Assembly (NCBI RefSeq): GCF_025151045.1
Contig: NZ_CP102285.1
Span: forward strand, 806,001 to 870,000
Source: Parabacteroides johnsonii DSM 18315
Lineage (GTDB): Bacteria; Bacteroidota; Bacteroidia; Bacteroidales; Tannerellaceae
Direction: 5' to 3'
DNA length: 64,000 nt
Shown here: positions 8,525 through 18,085 of the stretch, piece after piece
Numbering within the stretch: the first letter of the stretch is position 1
Layout of the letters: each line of letters begins with the position of its first letter
The notes under the pieces: model-generated
Databases searched by the model: none
What the model was told of the DNA's origin: nothing
What the model saw: the letters and a program-made list of their open reading frames with translations, nothing else
Position numbers and translations under genes: made by a program

Positions 8525-8797
8525 ATGAATTGGGAAGAAACTCTGAAAAACGAATTGATGAATTCTGTCCAAATGGATTATGAACATCTTTACCGTATCT
8601 GTCACGATGCATATAAGGAAGGATGCGGATATGAAAAGTCGTTGGCTGTTGAAGCATACAGGCTTAGATGTTCCTATTTGTTCGGAAACAGATGTATGAT
8701 GGCTTCTGACACGATCCCCCGACATATAAAAGTTTGTGATGGAAATTGCAGTTATCTGCATAAATATGAATTCGAATTGTATAAGTTGGAAGATTGA
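8525..8797 (+). CDS. Hypothetical cysteine-containing small protein
   Basis: 90 residues, no signal peptide, predicted mostly helical, with six cysteines (RICHDAYKEGCGY, RLRCSYLFGNRC, CDGNC). Cys pairs at the C-terminal half could bind a metal. I do not recognise a family. A plausible ATG and an isolated intergenic setting support it as a real gene. Confidence 0.55.
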   Translation: MNWEETLKNELMNSVQMDYEHLYRICHDAYKEGCGYEKSLAVEAYRLRCSYLFGNRCMMASDTIPRHIKVCDGNCSYLHKYEFELYKLED

Positions 8798-8848
8798 TTT
8801 AGATCAACAGATAAAAGATTGTTTTATGCTAGTAAATACGAAGCGGAT

Positions 8849-9040
8849 ATGGTTGGTTTTGCAATTTGGTTTATAGGCTTGGTCTTGGCTTTGAAACCCG
8901 CATTTAGAATTTGGAATCTTGATGCCCCTAAAAAAAGGAAGTTGATCGTTGGTGTATTGATTATCCTCACCAGTTGGATAGGATTACTTTTTTATGATTT
9001 CTACGGGAGGAGAAGATTTCCGGTGTGGTTAAACCAATAA
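8849..9040 (+). CDS. Small two-helix membrane protein
   Basis: 63 residues from ATG 8849; a TTG start at 8819 would add ten residues and cannot be excluded. Two transmembrane helices (MVGFAIWFIGLVLALKPAF and KLIVGVLIILTSWIGLLFYDF) are joined by a basic loop (LDAPKKRK) and followed by a basic C-terminus. Function unknown. It is followed by a good terminator, which supports it as the end of a transcript. Confidence 0.55.
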   Translation: MVGFAIWFIGLVLALKPAFRIWNLDAPKKRKLIVGVLIILTSWIGLLFYDFYGRRRFPVWLNQ

Positions 9041-9052
9041 TTAGAGAGAGGC

Positions 9053-9086
9053 TGTCCCTGCGTCGAATGCAGGGACAAGGCTGTTT
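9053..9086 (+). terminator. Terminator between convergent genes
   Basis: TGTCCCTGC (9053-9061) pairs with GCAGGGACA (9069-9077) around seven bases, followed by a T-containing tail (CTGTTTTCTTTT). Confidence 0.75.
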
Positions 9087-9099
9087 TCTTTTACAAGAT

Positions 9100-10311
9100 T
9101 TAGCATATCCGTCCGAAACCGAATACATCTTTTCGCTCATCTTCTTTTCCTTGTAAGAGGTTGCTTATAATCTGTGCTCCGATCATGCTGAACGTGATTC
9201 CGTTGCCCCCGTACCCAAGATCAAAGAATATGCGTTCCGTCCCTGGCCATGTTCCGATGAATGGGAGTCCGTCTTTTGTCGTACTGAAGGTTCCGCACCA
9301 GATCATTTCTGCCTTGAAAGGGACGGAGGGCAGTAAGGTATGGAATTTCTTTTCAAGTTTTTCCGTCTTTTCCCGGAGTAGTTCATCCCTTGCTTCAGGG
9401 TTATTGAAATCTTCGTCTTCTCCTCCGATGATGATTCGGTTACCACTGGTCCTAACATAGATATAAGGTTCTGCCGTTTCCCAGATGAGACTGTGTTCGG
9501 GCCATAGATCCTTATTGTCAATAGGGTGGGATATAAGTGCGTAAGTCGAGGTCAGTTTCATTACTTTCTCAGGTAAGAACTGCCCGGCTTCGAATCCAGC
9601 GGCGACAATTACATATTTACATCGGATGGTCCGGTCATCCTTTGTTTTGAGCCGGCAACCTTGAGGCGTTTCTTCACAAGATGAGATTTTTGTATAGGTG
9701 AATATTTGTAAATGATCTTTTTTTATATGATACCGGAAGAGTTGGGTTGCCGCCTTGTAGGCATCGAGCTGTGCGGACTGACGATTTAGTAACGCTCCGG
9801 CGTATGTTCTCATTTTGTATCGCTTATGAAGCTCTCCCTTGTTTAACAATTCTACTGGAAGCTCATAGCGTTTGCGTATTTCATATTCACGTTCGATGAG
9901 TTTTACTCCTTTTTCGTCGCTGGCATAGAAAATACTCGGTAACCGCTCAAAGTCTGCATCGATATCCGTTTCTTTCAAAACGGCTTCGATGTCTGAGATG
10001 GATTGCAGGCAAGACCGGTAGGCAGTTACTGCATTTTTTTCACCAATTTGTTCAGCCATTCGGCAAAGCGGAACGTCAATTTCATATTGCAAGAGTGCCG
10101 TGCTGGCCGCGGAACTGCCCGTGGCGATACTCCGTTTATCCACGACGCAACATTCCAGTTCCGTCCGGCACAATTCGTGAGCCATAAGGGCGCCGGTTAT
10201 ACCGGAACCGATGATTACTATATCTGTTTCCAGATCCTTTTTCAGCGGATTGTAGTAATCGAACAGTGGATTTTTGATTATCCAGTATGGTAATCCTGAA
10301 TGTAAGTCCAT
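9100..10311 (-). CDS. FAD-dependent oxidoreductase of the DAO (glycine/D-amino-acid oxidase) family
   Basis: 403 residues. The dinucleotide-binding motif IVIIGSGITGALMAHEL is at about 31, followed by the usual acidic/basic strand end (CCVVDKRSIATGSSAAS). The C-terminal FAD-contacting block RIFFDLGYGGNGITFSMIGA is near 365. The fold oxidises secondary amines or similar substrates in the cytoplasm; the exact substrate is unclear. It runs opposite to the preceding small genes and 13 bp downstream of the small protein gene 10325-10690, so these two may share a transcript. Confidence 0.88.
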   Translation of the reverse strand: MDLHSGLPYWIIKNPLFDYYNPLKKDLETDIVIIGSGITGALMAHELCRTELECCVVDKRSIATGSSAASTALLQYEIDVPLCRMAEQIGEKNAVTAYRSCLQSISDIEAVLKETDIDADFERLPSIFYASDEKGVKLIEREYEIRKRYELPVELLNKGELHKRYKMRTYAGALLNRQSAQLDAYKAATQLFRYHIKKDHLQIFTYTKISSCEETPQGCRLKTKDDRTIRCKYVIVAAGFEAGQFLPEKVMKLTSTYALISHPIDNKDLWPEHSLIWETAEPYIYVRTSGNRIIIGGEDEDFNNPEARDELLREKTEKLEKKFHTLLPSVPFKAEMIWCGTFSTTKDGLPFIGTWPGTERIFFDLGYGGNGITFSMIGAQIISNLLQGKEDERKDVFGFGRIC

Positions 10312-10324
10312 AGCTATATTTTCT

Positions 10325-10690
10325 TTATTTTTGAATCTTTTCTATTTCATGTTTGACTTTCTCTGCTTCCTTCCGGGTCTCTTTTTTTGTGTCGTCCCAA
10401 GTCTTGTCTAATTTGTCAGCTTCATCTTCCACTCTTTCAATGGCATTGTCCAATGCTTTGTTGAGATCGACTTTCTTTTGGCTTTTGTTACCGCATGAAA
10501 AAGAAGCGACTCCCATTGTGCAAACCAAAATCAATAAAAATGTATGTCTTATCTTATTTTTTGATTTGCGTGCGAGAAGATACAAAACGATTCCGGCCAA
10601 TGTGACGACACCTTGCAATAATTTACTTTTTCCCATGTTACTTCCTAAATTAAGGAAGGAGCTTTTTGCTTTTTTACTTTTTGTTTCCAT
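10325..10690 (-). CDS. Small membrane or lipoprotein with helical charged tail
   Basis: 121 residues. Two hydrophobic stretches are present (LLQGVVTLAGIVLYLLARK and HTFLLILVCTMGVASFSC); the second ends in a lipobox-like ASFSC followed by GNKS. Translation from an internal start could therefore give a short lipoprotein, while the full frame gives a two-helix membrane protein. The C-terminal half is a charged helix (RVEDEADKLDKTWDDTKKE). No known family recognised; the tail resembles the YtxH-like protein at 7663. Confidence 0.6.
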   Translation of the reverse strand: METKSKKAKSSFLNLGSNMGKSKLLQGVVTLAGIVLYLLARKSKNKIRHTFLLILVCTMGVASFSCGNKSQKKVDLNKALDNAIERVEDEADKLDKTWDDTKKETRKEAEKVKHEIEKIQK

Positions 10691-11005
10691 ACGATTTTGA
10701 ATTTAATGAGTAAATGAACCCGTAACGGGCTACTGTTTTTATAAGAAATAGAAGTTCGATACTTTTTTGTTGGTGTACTTAAGATTTTTGAAGAATATTT
10801 TGGAGAACTATTTCAGACTTTGGTAAAAAGATAAAAAAAAAGAATAATCATCTTCTTGCTATCTCGTTGCCGATTGTTTATATATTTTGTATGTGTCTTG
10901 TGGAATGAGGTCATTTTACGGGTTTGTCAAAATGCCACTACTAACCCGTCGGAATGAACAGACATTTGGATATTCTTGTTATAACCTAAATAAAATGATC
11001 TTGGT
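10691..11005. other. Intergenic region between divergent genes
   Basis: No gene seen. The heptamer AACCCGT occurs at 10717-10723 and 10943-10949 and inverted at 10918-10924, giving a short hairpin (CCCGTAACGGG, 10719-10729) and a longer 7-bp stem at 10918-10949. The 14-mer GGTTTGTCAAAATG at 10921-10934 recurs exactly at 62332-62345. Confidence 0.5.
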
Positions 11006-12271
11006 ATGAGAAAGATATCGATATTTATATTTTGTTTGTTTATTTATTCCCATTTATCAATAGGACAAGAGGAACAGCAATATGCAGGGACGGCTATGCC
11101 GTATCCTTCTCTGGAAAATTCATCTTATTTAGTTCAGGATGGCATGGTACCTTTTTATATTAACCATCTCGGAAGACACGGTGCACGATTTCCGACTTCA
11201 GGGAAAGCGTTGGATAAAGTAATAACAAGGCTGTCATTAGCTGGAAAACATAAAATGTTGACAAAAGAAGGTTGGGATCTACTTTTATTTATGCAAGAGG
11301 TATCTGAGCAGTTTAAGGGCAAATGGGGTGAATTATCTTCTTTGGGCAAAAAAGAACAAGAGGGTATTGCTTGGCGTATGTCAAAAAATTATCCTTGTTT
11401 ATTTGCTGATTCGGCTGAGGTGGAGGCGATAGCCACTTATGTGCCTCGTTGTATAAATAGTATGGACGCGTTTCTCTCTTGTTTGCTGAGAGAAAATCCG
11501 TCATTGAAGATAAGGCGAAACAAGGGAAGAGAATATGATGATATTCTTCGCTTTTTCGATCTGAATGAATCTTATGTCAATTATAAGAAGAAAGGGGATT
11601 GGATTGCTGTTTATGAGAAATTTTCTCAAATCAAGATACCCACTTCCACTGTTATGAAACGACTTTTCCTCAGAAGCGGAACGGAGAAAGAAGATAGGGA
11701 TTTTGTGATGGATTTATTTTCAATTATTGCGATATTGCCTGATACTGGACTTTCTCTGAATGAGATCTGTTCTTTTACTTCGAATGAATGGAGCCGCTAT
11801 TGGCAGACTCAAAACTTGCGGCAGTACATGAGCAAGAGTTCCGCTCCGATTGGTCGAATGTTGCCAGTAGCGATTGCGTGGCCTTTGCTTTCTGAATTTA
11901 TCCGTACTGCTGATGAGGTGATAAATGCAAAGTCGGATAACCATGCAAATTTTCGTTTTGCTCATGCAGAAACAATCATACCTTTTGTGGCGTTGATGGG
12001 TATACGAAATGCTGACGTACGTGTTGCAGATCCTGATTCTGTATCTGTGTATTGGAAGGATTACGAGATTGCTCCGATGGCAGCTAATATACAGTGGATT
12101 TTTTGTCATGATGAAAAGGGAGAAATATGGGTGAAATTTCTGCTAAACGAGAAAGAGGTGTCCCTTCCATTGACAACACCTCGCTATCCTTATTATTTAT
12201 GGAGTGAAGTCGAAATTTTTTTTAATCAGCGAATCCGGATGGCTAAAGAAGAGCTTTTATCGGGATCTTAG
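11006..12271 (+). CDS. Secreted histidine phosphatase, MINPP/phytase-like
   Basis: 421 residues with a signal peptide (MRKISIFIFCLFIYSHLSIGQ). The catalytic histidine motif NHLGRHGARFPTSG is at about 52-65 and the distal proton-donor motif AHAETIIPF at about 320. HAE in place of HD is typical of multiple inositol polyphosphate phosphatases, a group found in Bacteroides that digests phytate in the periplasm or outer-membrane vesicles. It should release phosphate from inositol phosphates. The gene stands alone: upstream is the divergent stress cluster, downstream an intergenic stretch before the sensor gene. Confidence 0.85.
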   Translation: MRKISIFIFCLFIYSHLSIGQEEQQYAGTAMPYPSLENSSYLVQDGMVPFYINHLGRHGARFPTSGKALDKVITRLSLAGKHKMLTKEGWDLLLFMQEVSEQFKGKWGELSSLGKKEQEGIAWRMSKNYPCLFADSAEVEAIATYVPRCINSMDAFLSCLLRENPSLKIRRNKGREYDDILRFFDLNESYVNYKKKGDWIAVYEKFSQIKIPTSTVMKRLFLRSGTEKEDRDFVMDLFSIIAILPDTGLSLNEICSFTSNEWSRYWQTQNLRQYMSKSSAPIGRMLPVAIAWPLLSEFIRTADEVINAKSDNHANFRFAHAETIIPFVALMGIRNADVRVADPDSVSVYWKDYEIAPMAANIQWIFCHDEKGEIWVKFLLNEKEVSLPLTTPRYPYYLWSEVEIFFNQRIRMAKEELLSGS

Positions 12272-12331
12272 AGATTGTTTATATCGGGAGTGTCCGGCCT
12301 GCTTTTTTCAACAACTAGGTACTAAATGTTC

Positions 12332-12762
12332 CTATATTTGCCTTTTATCCTCACCGAAATTTTGGATATTGGATTCTAGGATAATTTGTTCGACATGAAA
12401 AGGAAGATTGAAAGCAATACCTTCTGGACATATCATTCCGCTTGAAATTGTGACCTTCTTGGCTTGGGCATATAGGATCATGTTCTCTGTTATTTGCTGT
12501 GATTTCGGGATGATGTGGTAAAGCTCTTGTATAAAATGAAGCCTGTTTATTTTTAACATGGCCATACAATCATCAATTCTTTGAGATTATCATTGGGAAT
12601 GAGATGTAAAGGTGTATATAGTATCACCGACCGATTGCGGTACTGGGGGCCGTTCAGAATAGTCATTCCAGAGACACTCCATCTGATATCTTTTACCGGG
12701 GTAATACTTTTATTGCCGGAGGAAGCAGAAAACGCAACGTCTGTATGGTATGAAAGATACAT
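12332..12762 (-). pseudogene. Possible decayed minus-strand coding remnant
   Basis: Between the phosphatase and the sensor gene (12272-12919) no intact gene is visible. On the minus strand two short frames abut and overlap: 12553-12762 (SVSGMTILNGPQYRNRSVILYT...) and 12332-12565 (INRLHFIQELYHIIPKS..., ISSGMICPEGIAFNLPFHVE). Their composition looks protein-like and joined they would make about 145 residues, but no start, stop or family could be recognised. A relic of a regulator is one possibility; chance is another. Confidence 0.25.
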
Positions 12763-12887
12763 TTTTTGTTTAATTTTTGTTTGTTACAAATCTATGATTT
12801 TGGGTGTATTTTCTGTGTTCGATACCATTCGAGAAAAATCAAAAATTGTTTTTTTATTCTTTAAAGCTTGTATTTCGGATGATTTTG

Positions 12888-12895
12888 TATTTTTG
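12888..12895 (+). promoter_or_regulatory. Probable -7 box of the hybrid sensor gene
   Basis: TATTTTTG fits TAnnTTTG exactly, 24 bp before the ATG at 12920. The -33 element is not clear. Confidence 0.5.
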
Positions 12896-12919
12896 CAGGC
12901 CAAAGGGTGATATATAATT

Positions 12920-15900
12920 ATGCAAGTGTTTGGGAGGTATATACAATTATATCTAATATTATTTTTTATATTCTTAACAGGGAATCTTCAGGCAGTTCCC
13001 AAGTATTATTTTAAACAAATTTCATTAGAGGAAGGCTTATCACAATCTTCTGTGAAATGTGTATTGGTAGATGAAAGAGGGGTTTTGTGGATTGGGACTC
13101 GGTTTGGTTTGAACCGTTTCGACAGGGAAAAGATCACGGTTTACCAAGAAGATAAAGATAATCCGTATTCTCTTCCTTATAATGATGTCGTTTTCTTGGA
13201 AGAAGATGCGGCTCGGAATATTTGGGTAGGAACTAGTCGTGGACTGGCTATTTTCGACCGTAATACCCGCAAATTTGCTTGTCAGGAGTTGGATGGAGAA
13301 CCGGTAGTGGCGACTTGCTGTCTCCTTATGTCGGACGGAGTCTATTTTTTTGGTATGAAAGGTGTGTATTATTATTCTTATGTGGAAAAGAAAATTGGTA
13401 AGTGCGAGTTGAAGAATACCATGCCTGTCTCTGTGCCCAACCACGCTTATTGGTATGACGAAAAAGATGGAAAGATCATTCTGTCTTTCCGCGGAAACGG
13501 CATTTGGTGGTATTACCCGAAGACGGGGACTATGGAGCGAGTGTCGTTTACCCAGGAAAAGAATATACCAGCCCTATTTCTGGATTCACACGGAAGGACT
13601 TGGGTGTCGGTCTATAATAAAGGTGTTTATTGCTACGACCGCGAAGGACGGTTGATTGAGCACCTGAAAACACCGGAGCGCTTGACGCATAATGTCGTGC
13701 AGGATATGCGGGAAAAGGATGGTGAACTTTGGTTGGCGACCGACGGAGGAGGCATCAATATTTATAACTATGCCACCAAGTCCGTGAAAGGGATCATGCA
13801 CCTTCCGGGCGATCGTCATTCTCTTCCGGTGAACTCTTTTGCCAGCCTGTATATCGACGATGAAGGAAATATTTGGGCCGGTAGTATTTTAGGTGGTTTA
13901 ATTGGTATTAAGCCTGTCTACATGACTACTTATCGGGATGCTCCTCCTGGAGCTACTTACGGCTTGAGTTTCCAATCAGTTGCGTCTATGTATGAAGATC
14001 GTGACGGTAAAATATGGATGGGTACAGACGGCGGCGGAATGAATTTGTTTGATCCTGAAAAAGAGACGTTTCAGGGATATCGACAGACGAAGGAGATGAA
14101 GATCGTCTCCATTATGCCTTATAACGATTCGGAGTTGTTGTTGTCTTTGTTTGGAGTCGGACTTTGTCGTTTTAACAAGAATACAGGTGAATGCAGGGAG
14201 TTCCCGTTGAATTGGGGAGACGTCCGGAACGATCTTTTTCTGTGTGGAAATGCGATTCGCCTGTATCGTGTGGATGATGATCGTTTTTGTCTTTTGACCG
14301 ATAATTATTTGTTTGTGTATGACCATCGGAAATGTCAATTTGAACCTTTGCATGAAAACATGTTGCCGAATTTTCAGGCTCCTCGTTTCGTCGTGGGCGA
14401 CTCGTGCTATATCGGTACATCTGCCGGACTTTACGTTCTGGATTTTCCGAGCGAAGAGTTACGTCCGGTTTTTTTGCCCGGTGAGGAAATTGGCACGATA
14501 ACGTCAATAAAGCAAGGTAAGGACAAACGTTTCTGGTTGGGCACGACTTCCGGTTTGTATGCCTATGATCGTACTCTGCAAAAAATAGATACGATTGATA
14601 CAAAGCGTTTTGTCGGAGTTATGTCTCTTGCTTTCGATAACAGCGAGCAATTGTGGATTAGTACGCATGAAGGATTGTATGCATATGTCCCTCAAGAGAA
14701 ACGTATCGTTGTTTTTGGAGAGTCTGATGGAGTTTTTACACACGAATTCTTGCCGCAGCCTGCGTTGGAATCCGCCCTCGGTGACATTTATATGGCAGGA
14801 GTAGAGGGAGTGGTGCGAATACGGCCAGATCAGAAATTTCAAGACGAAGAGGACTTTTCCGTCAGCTTGATCAACTTAGCCTTGGACGGTTCTTTTGTCC
14901 ATCCGGACGGTCTATTTGACAAGCAAGCTATTTCCGTTCCTTGGGATTATTCATCTTTAGGATTGAGTGTCATTGTTAAAGAGAAGGATTTGATGCGGAA
15001 GAAATTGTTTCGTTTTTATATCAAAGGAGGCCGTGAGGATTTGCAGGAGACATCTAGTCATGCCTTTGTTTTTCCGGCTCTTTCTCCCGGTAACTACGAA
15101 TTATGGGTTTCATATAGCAAACGGAATGGTGATTGGAGTGCACCTTTGAAATTGCTGACAGTTGATGTAATCCCTCCTTTATGGCAGCGTGCCTGGTTTT
15201 GGATAGTTTTGTTTTTGATGGTGATGACGATGACCTCATGGGTAATCCGATCGATTATGAAGCGTAAAGAGCAGGAACTCGCTTGGGAAATGAAAGAGCA
15301 TGAACGTAAATTTTATGAAGAGAAGGTCCGTTTTATGGTCAATATCAGCCATGAGCTTCGTACGCCGTTGACTTTGATATACGCCCCGCTCAAACGTTTG
15401 TTGAAATCCGGAAAAGTGATGGATGATGATGTTTCCAGGCAATTGGATGGTTTGTTGTTGCAAACTTGTCGGATACGTGAAATTGTTGATATGGTGCTAG
15501 ACGCACAAAGATCAGATACGAACGGCGATGTTATGAATGTTCGTTTTTACAATGTCGCTGATTGGATACGAACGGTAACGCATGATTTTGCACAAGAATT
15601 TGAGGCTCGTAGTATTCGATTGGAATACAAGTTGGATACTTCGGTGGAAAAAGTCCCTTTTGATGCAGCCAAATGTCGTGTCGTGTTGTCCAATTTGTTG
15701 ATAAATGCGATGAAGTTCAGTGAGCCGAATACTTCGCTGGTCATTGGTACGGAACGTATGGAAACGAGCCTGCGCATTTCTCTTGCCGACCAGGGGATTG
15801 GGCTGGCTCATGTGGATATGGATCGTCTTTTTTCTCGCTTTTACCAAGGTGACCATAACCGTAAAGGAAGTGGGATCGGTTTAGCATATGCCCGTAAGCT

Positions 15901-16852
15901 GGTGGAACTGCATGGCGGAAGCATCGGTGCTTACAGTAATGAAGACAGAGGTGCGACTTTTTATTTTGATTTGCCGTTAGTGCAGGCGTCTGTATTTGAA
16001 GAACCGGACAGTGTCGTTTGTTCGGAAATGAAGAATGCTGATGCCAAAGAAATGAATCCCCAGGTGGTACAAGCCGATTTCTTGTTTGCTAAATACACGG
16101 CATTGGTGGTCGAAGATGAACCAGAATTGCGTAGCTATTTGTTTAGTGTCTTGCAGGCGGAGTTCAAGGATGTTTATGTGGCTGGAGACGGTGAGGAGGC
16201 ATGGGAGTTTTTGGGGCAATCTCAGCCGGATATCATAGTCAGTGATGTTATGATGCCCCGGATGGACGGTTACGAGTTGTGTCGGCGGGTTAAAAACAAT
16301 TTGAAGGTCAGTCATATTCCGGTAGTACTATTGACTGCTAAAGCTGACCCGGCAAGTTCGGTCGAGGGATACAAGTCGGGAGCGGATATATATTTGGCAA
16401 AGCCATTTGATGTGGATTCTTTGATGGTAATTTTGCGGAATGTGTTGAGGCTGCGTGATCAACTTCGGGCACGTTATCGGGAGTCCGGTTGCCTGTTCTC
16501 TCCCAAGGATGATGCAGTCAGCAATGCGGATGAACAATTCATGCAGAAATTGAATCTATTGATTCATGAAAATCTGACCAATCCGGATCTGAACGTAGCT
16601 TTTATTGCTTCTGGTATGGCGATGAGCCGTACGACACTTTACAGTAAATTCAGCCATTTGTCGGATATTTCAATCGGCGATTATGTGATCAGATTCCGTA
16701 TGGTCGAAGCTGCTCGTTTGCTTTCATCCTATAAGGACATGAGCATTCAGGATGTGGCGGATCGTACAGGTTTTTCCAGCGCCCGTTATTTTAGTACTGC
16801 CTTTAAACAAAACTATGGGATGACTCCGACTGAATATCGTCGTAAAAATTAG
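12920..16852 (+). CDS. Hybrid two-component system sensor/regulator (HTCS)
   Basis: 1310 residues, one protein carrying a whole signalling path. After the signal peptide, residues about 25-660 are periplasmic two-component-regulator propeller repeats (GVLWIGTRFGLNRFDR, NIWVGTSRGLAIFDR, KIWMGTDGGGMNLFD), then a Y_Y_Y domain (about 665-750) and a transmembrane helix (about 758-780). The cytoplasmic part has HisKA with phospho-acceptor His in NISHELRTPL (about 811), HATPase_c (NLLINAMKFSEP, GSGIGLAYARKL), a receiver domain (VVEDEPELRSYL, phospho-acceptor Asp in VSDVMMPRMDG near 1108) and a C-terminal AraC-type DNA-binding domain (ISIQDVADRTGFSSARYFS region). HTCS proteins sense a glycan fragment in the periplasm and activate the neighbouring SusC/SusD operon, here 17014-29414. 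Confidence 0.96.
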   Translation: MQVFGRYIQLYLILFFIFLTGNLQAVPKYYFKQISLEEGLSQSSVKCVLVDERGVLWIGTRFGLNRFDREKITVYQEDKDNPYSLPYNDVVFLEEDAARNIWVGTSRGLAIFDRNTRKFACQELDGEPVVATCCLLMSDGVYFFGMKGVYYYSYVEKKIGKCELKNTMPVSVPNHAYWYDEKDGKIILSFRGNGIWWYYPKTGTMERVSFTQEKNIPALFLDSHGRTWVSVYNKGVYCYDREGRLIEHLKTPERLTHNVVQDMREKDGELWLATDGGGINIYNYATKSVKGIMHLPGDRHSLPVNSFASLYIDDEGNIWAGSILGGLIGIKPVYMTTYRDAPPGATYGLSFQSVASMYEDRDGKIWMGTDGGGMNLFDPEKETFQGYRQTKEMKIVSIMPYNDSELLLSLFGVGLCRFNKNTGECREFPLNWGDVRNDLFLCGNAIRLYRVDDDRFCLLTDNYLFVYDHRKCQFEPLHENMLPNFQAPRFVVGDSCYIGTSAGLYVLDFPSEELRPVFLPGEEIGTITSIKQGKDKRFWLGTTSGLYAYDRTLQKIDTIDTKRFVGVMSLAFDNSEQLWISTHEGLYAYVPQEKRIVVFGESDGVFTHEFLPQPALESALGDIYMAGVEGVVRIRPDQKFQDEEDFSVSLINLALDGSFVHPDGLFDKQAISVPWDYSSLGLSVIVKEKDLMRKKLFRFYIKGGREDLQETSSHAFVFPALSPGNYELWVSYSKRNGDWSAPLKLLTVDVIPPLWQRAWFWIVLFLMVMTMTSWVIRSIMKRKEQELAWEMKEHERKFYEEKVRFMVNISHELRTPLTLIYAPLKRLLKSGKVMDDDVSRQLDGLLLQTCRIREIVDMVLDAQRSDTNGDVMNVRFYNVADWIRTVTHDFAQEFEARSIRLEYKLDTSVEKVPFDAAKCRVVLSNLLINAMKFSEPNTSLVIGTERMETSLRISLADQGIGLAHVDMDRLFSRFYQGDHNRKGSGIGLAYARKLVELHGGSIGAYSNEDRGATFYFDLPLVQASVFEEPDSVVCSEMKNADAKEMNPQVVQADFLFAKYTALVVEDEPELRSYLFSVLQAEFKDVYVAGDGEEAWEFLGQSQPDIIVSDVMMPRMDGYELCRRVKNNLKVSHIPVVLLTAKADPASSVEGYKSGADIYLAKPFDVDSLMVILRNVLRLRDQLRARYRESGCLFSPKDDAVSNADEQFMQKLNLLIHENLTNPDLNVAFIASGMAMSRTTLYSKFSHLSDISIGDYVIRFRMVEAARLLSSYKDMSIQDVADRTGFSSARYFSTAFKQNYGMTPTEYRRKN

Positions 16853-17013
16853 GTGGCTGTCGTGAGATAATAAAAGTTGTGTTGAAAGTTTCTGTCGCTT
16901 ATGATTTTTAATTTTGATATGATCGTCCTAAATTACTCTTGAAAAGATAAAAAAATAGATTTATCTCAGTATTTTTCCCGAGTTGTTCGTTTAGCATAGG
17001 TAAAAGGAAAAAA

Positions 17014-17979
17014 ATGGATTTTGATTATAGACTTTTAGCGAAATACTTGATCGATACGCTTTCTCCCGAAGAGATGGGAAAAGTGCAAGAGTGGCGTGTT
17101 TTATCAATTGATAATGAATATGTTTTTTCAAAATTGGTGGAACTTCGCATTTCGGGGAAGTTTACTCAATATAATACGTCTGAGCATATTGAAAAGGCAT
17201 TGGAAGGGTTGAATGCCAAAATCAATAGTAGAAGACGTTTTCAAATATTTCACTCCGTGATGAGATATGCTGCCGTAATTTTGCTATTGGTTTCTTTTTC
17301 TTATGTGGGATGGGATTATCTGAGACCAGATAATTATGTGACGATTACGGTGAAACAAGGGGAAGATGTGAAAAAAATCATGCTTGCGGATGGATCGGCC
17401 GTTTGGTTAAAAGGGGGGGCTTCATTGAAGATTCCTGAGGCTTTTGCCGAAAATAGCCGAAAGCTCTCCTTGCAAGGAGAAGCATTCTTTGACGTTGCAA
17501 AGAATGCACAATCTCCATTATATGTTTCGACGAATTATGTGAATATTAAGGTGCTAGGAACCGCTTTCAATGTAAAAACAGACGAGAAACACCAAAACGT
17601 AGAAACTGTTTTAGCAAGAGGTAAAGTTGCTTTATTCGATAAGCAATGGAAAGCCGTTTTAGATATGTCACCGGGAGAAAAGGTGACATATAATAACTAT
17701 AAAAATGAATATGCCACAGAATTTGTGGATGTGAATATATGTACGGCGTGGCGACTGAACCAGTTTGTCTTCGAAAATGTCACGCTTAGGGAAATAGTTA
17801 ACCAACTCTCCGTAAAATTTAATGTAAATATAAATCTGGAATCCTCGAAGCTTGCCCAGCGCAAGTTTCGGTGTGTGATCAACGAGGACGAAAGCTTGTC
17901 TGACATACTGAAACTCCTGAAGTTTTTGGCTTCGATCCAATATCGGATAGAAGGAAGTGAAATCTTTATATATGAATAA
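17014..17979 (+). CDS. FecR-family anti-sigma factor
   Basis: 321 residues: a cytoplasmic N-terminal part (RLLAKYLIDTLSPEEMGKVQEW), one transmembrane helix at about 85-105 (YAAVILLLVSFSYVGW), the FecR domain (about 110-215: VKQGEDVKKIMLADGSAVWL, LSLQGEAFFDVAKN, VKVLGTAFNVK-like block) and a C-terminal DUF4974 domain (FENVTLREIVNQLSVKFNV). FecR proteins hold an ECF sigma factor and release it when the N-terminal STN domain of a TonB receptor signals. The next gene is such an STN-type SusC. No ECF sigma gene is adjacent; upstream lies the HTCS instead, which is unusual. Confidence 0.93.
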   Translation: MDFDYRLLAKYLIDTLSPEEMGKVQEWRVLSIDNEYVFSKLVELRISGKFTQYNTSEHIEKALEGLNAKINSRRRFQIFHSVMRYAAVILLLVSFSYVGWDYLRPDNYVTITVKQGEDVKKIMLADGSAVWLKGGASLKIPEAFAENSRKLSLQGEAFFDVAKNAQSPLYVSTNYVNIKVLGTAFNVKTDEKHQNVETVLARGKVALFDKQWKAVLDMSPGEKVTYNNYKNEYATEFVDVNICTAWRLNQFVFENVTLREIVNQLSVKFNVNINLESSKLAQRKFRCVINEDESLSDILKLLKFLASIQYRIEGSEIFIYE

Positions 17980-18085
17980 TAAAAAATGAATGCCTATGAT
18001 GAAATGACAGATTTAGAAAAGCAACACACACAACACAAAAAAACTATAACTTAAAACTTAGTACTAACATTATTGAATCACATGT

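Noticed and set aside
12581-12910. 109-codon plus-strand frame before the HTCS gene
   Set aside because: Contains the promoter-like DNA and AT-rich leader of the HTCS; no domain or signal peptide.
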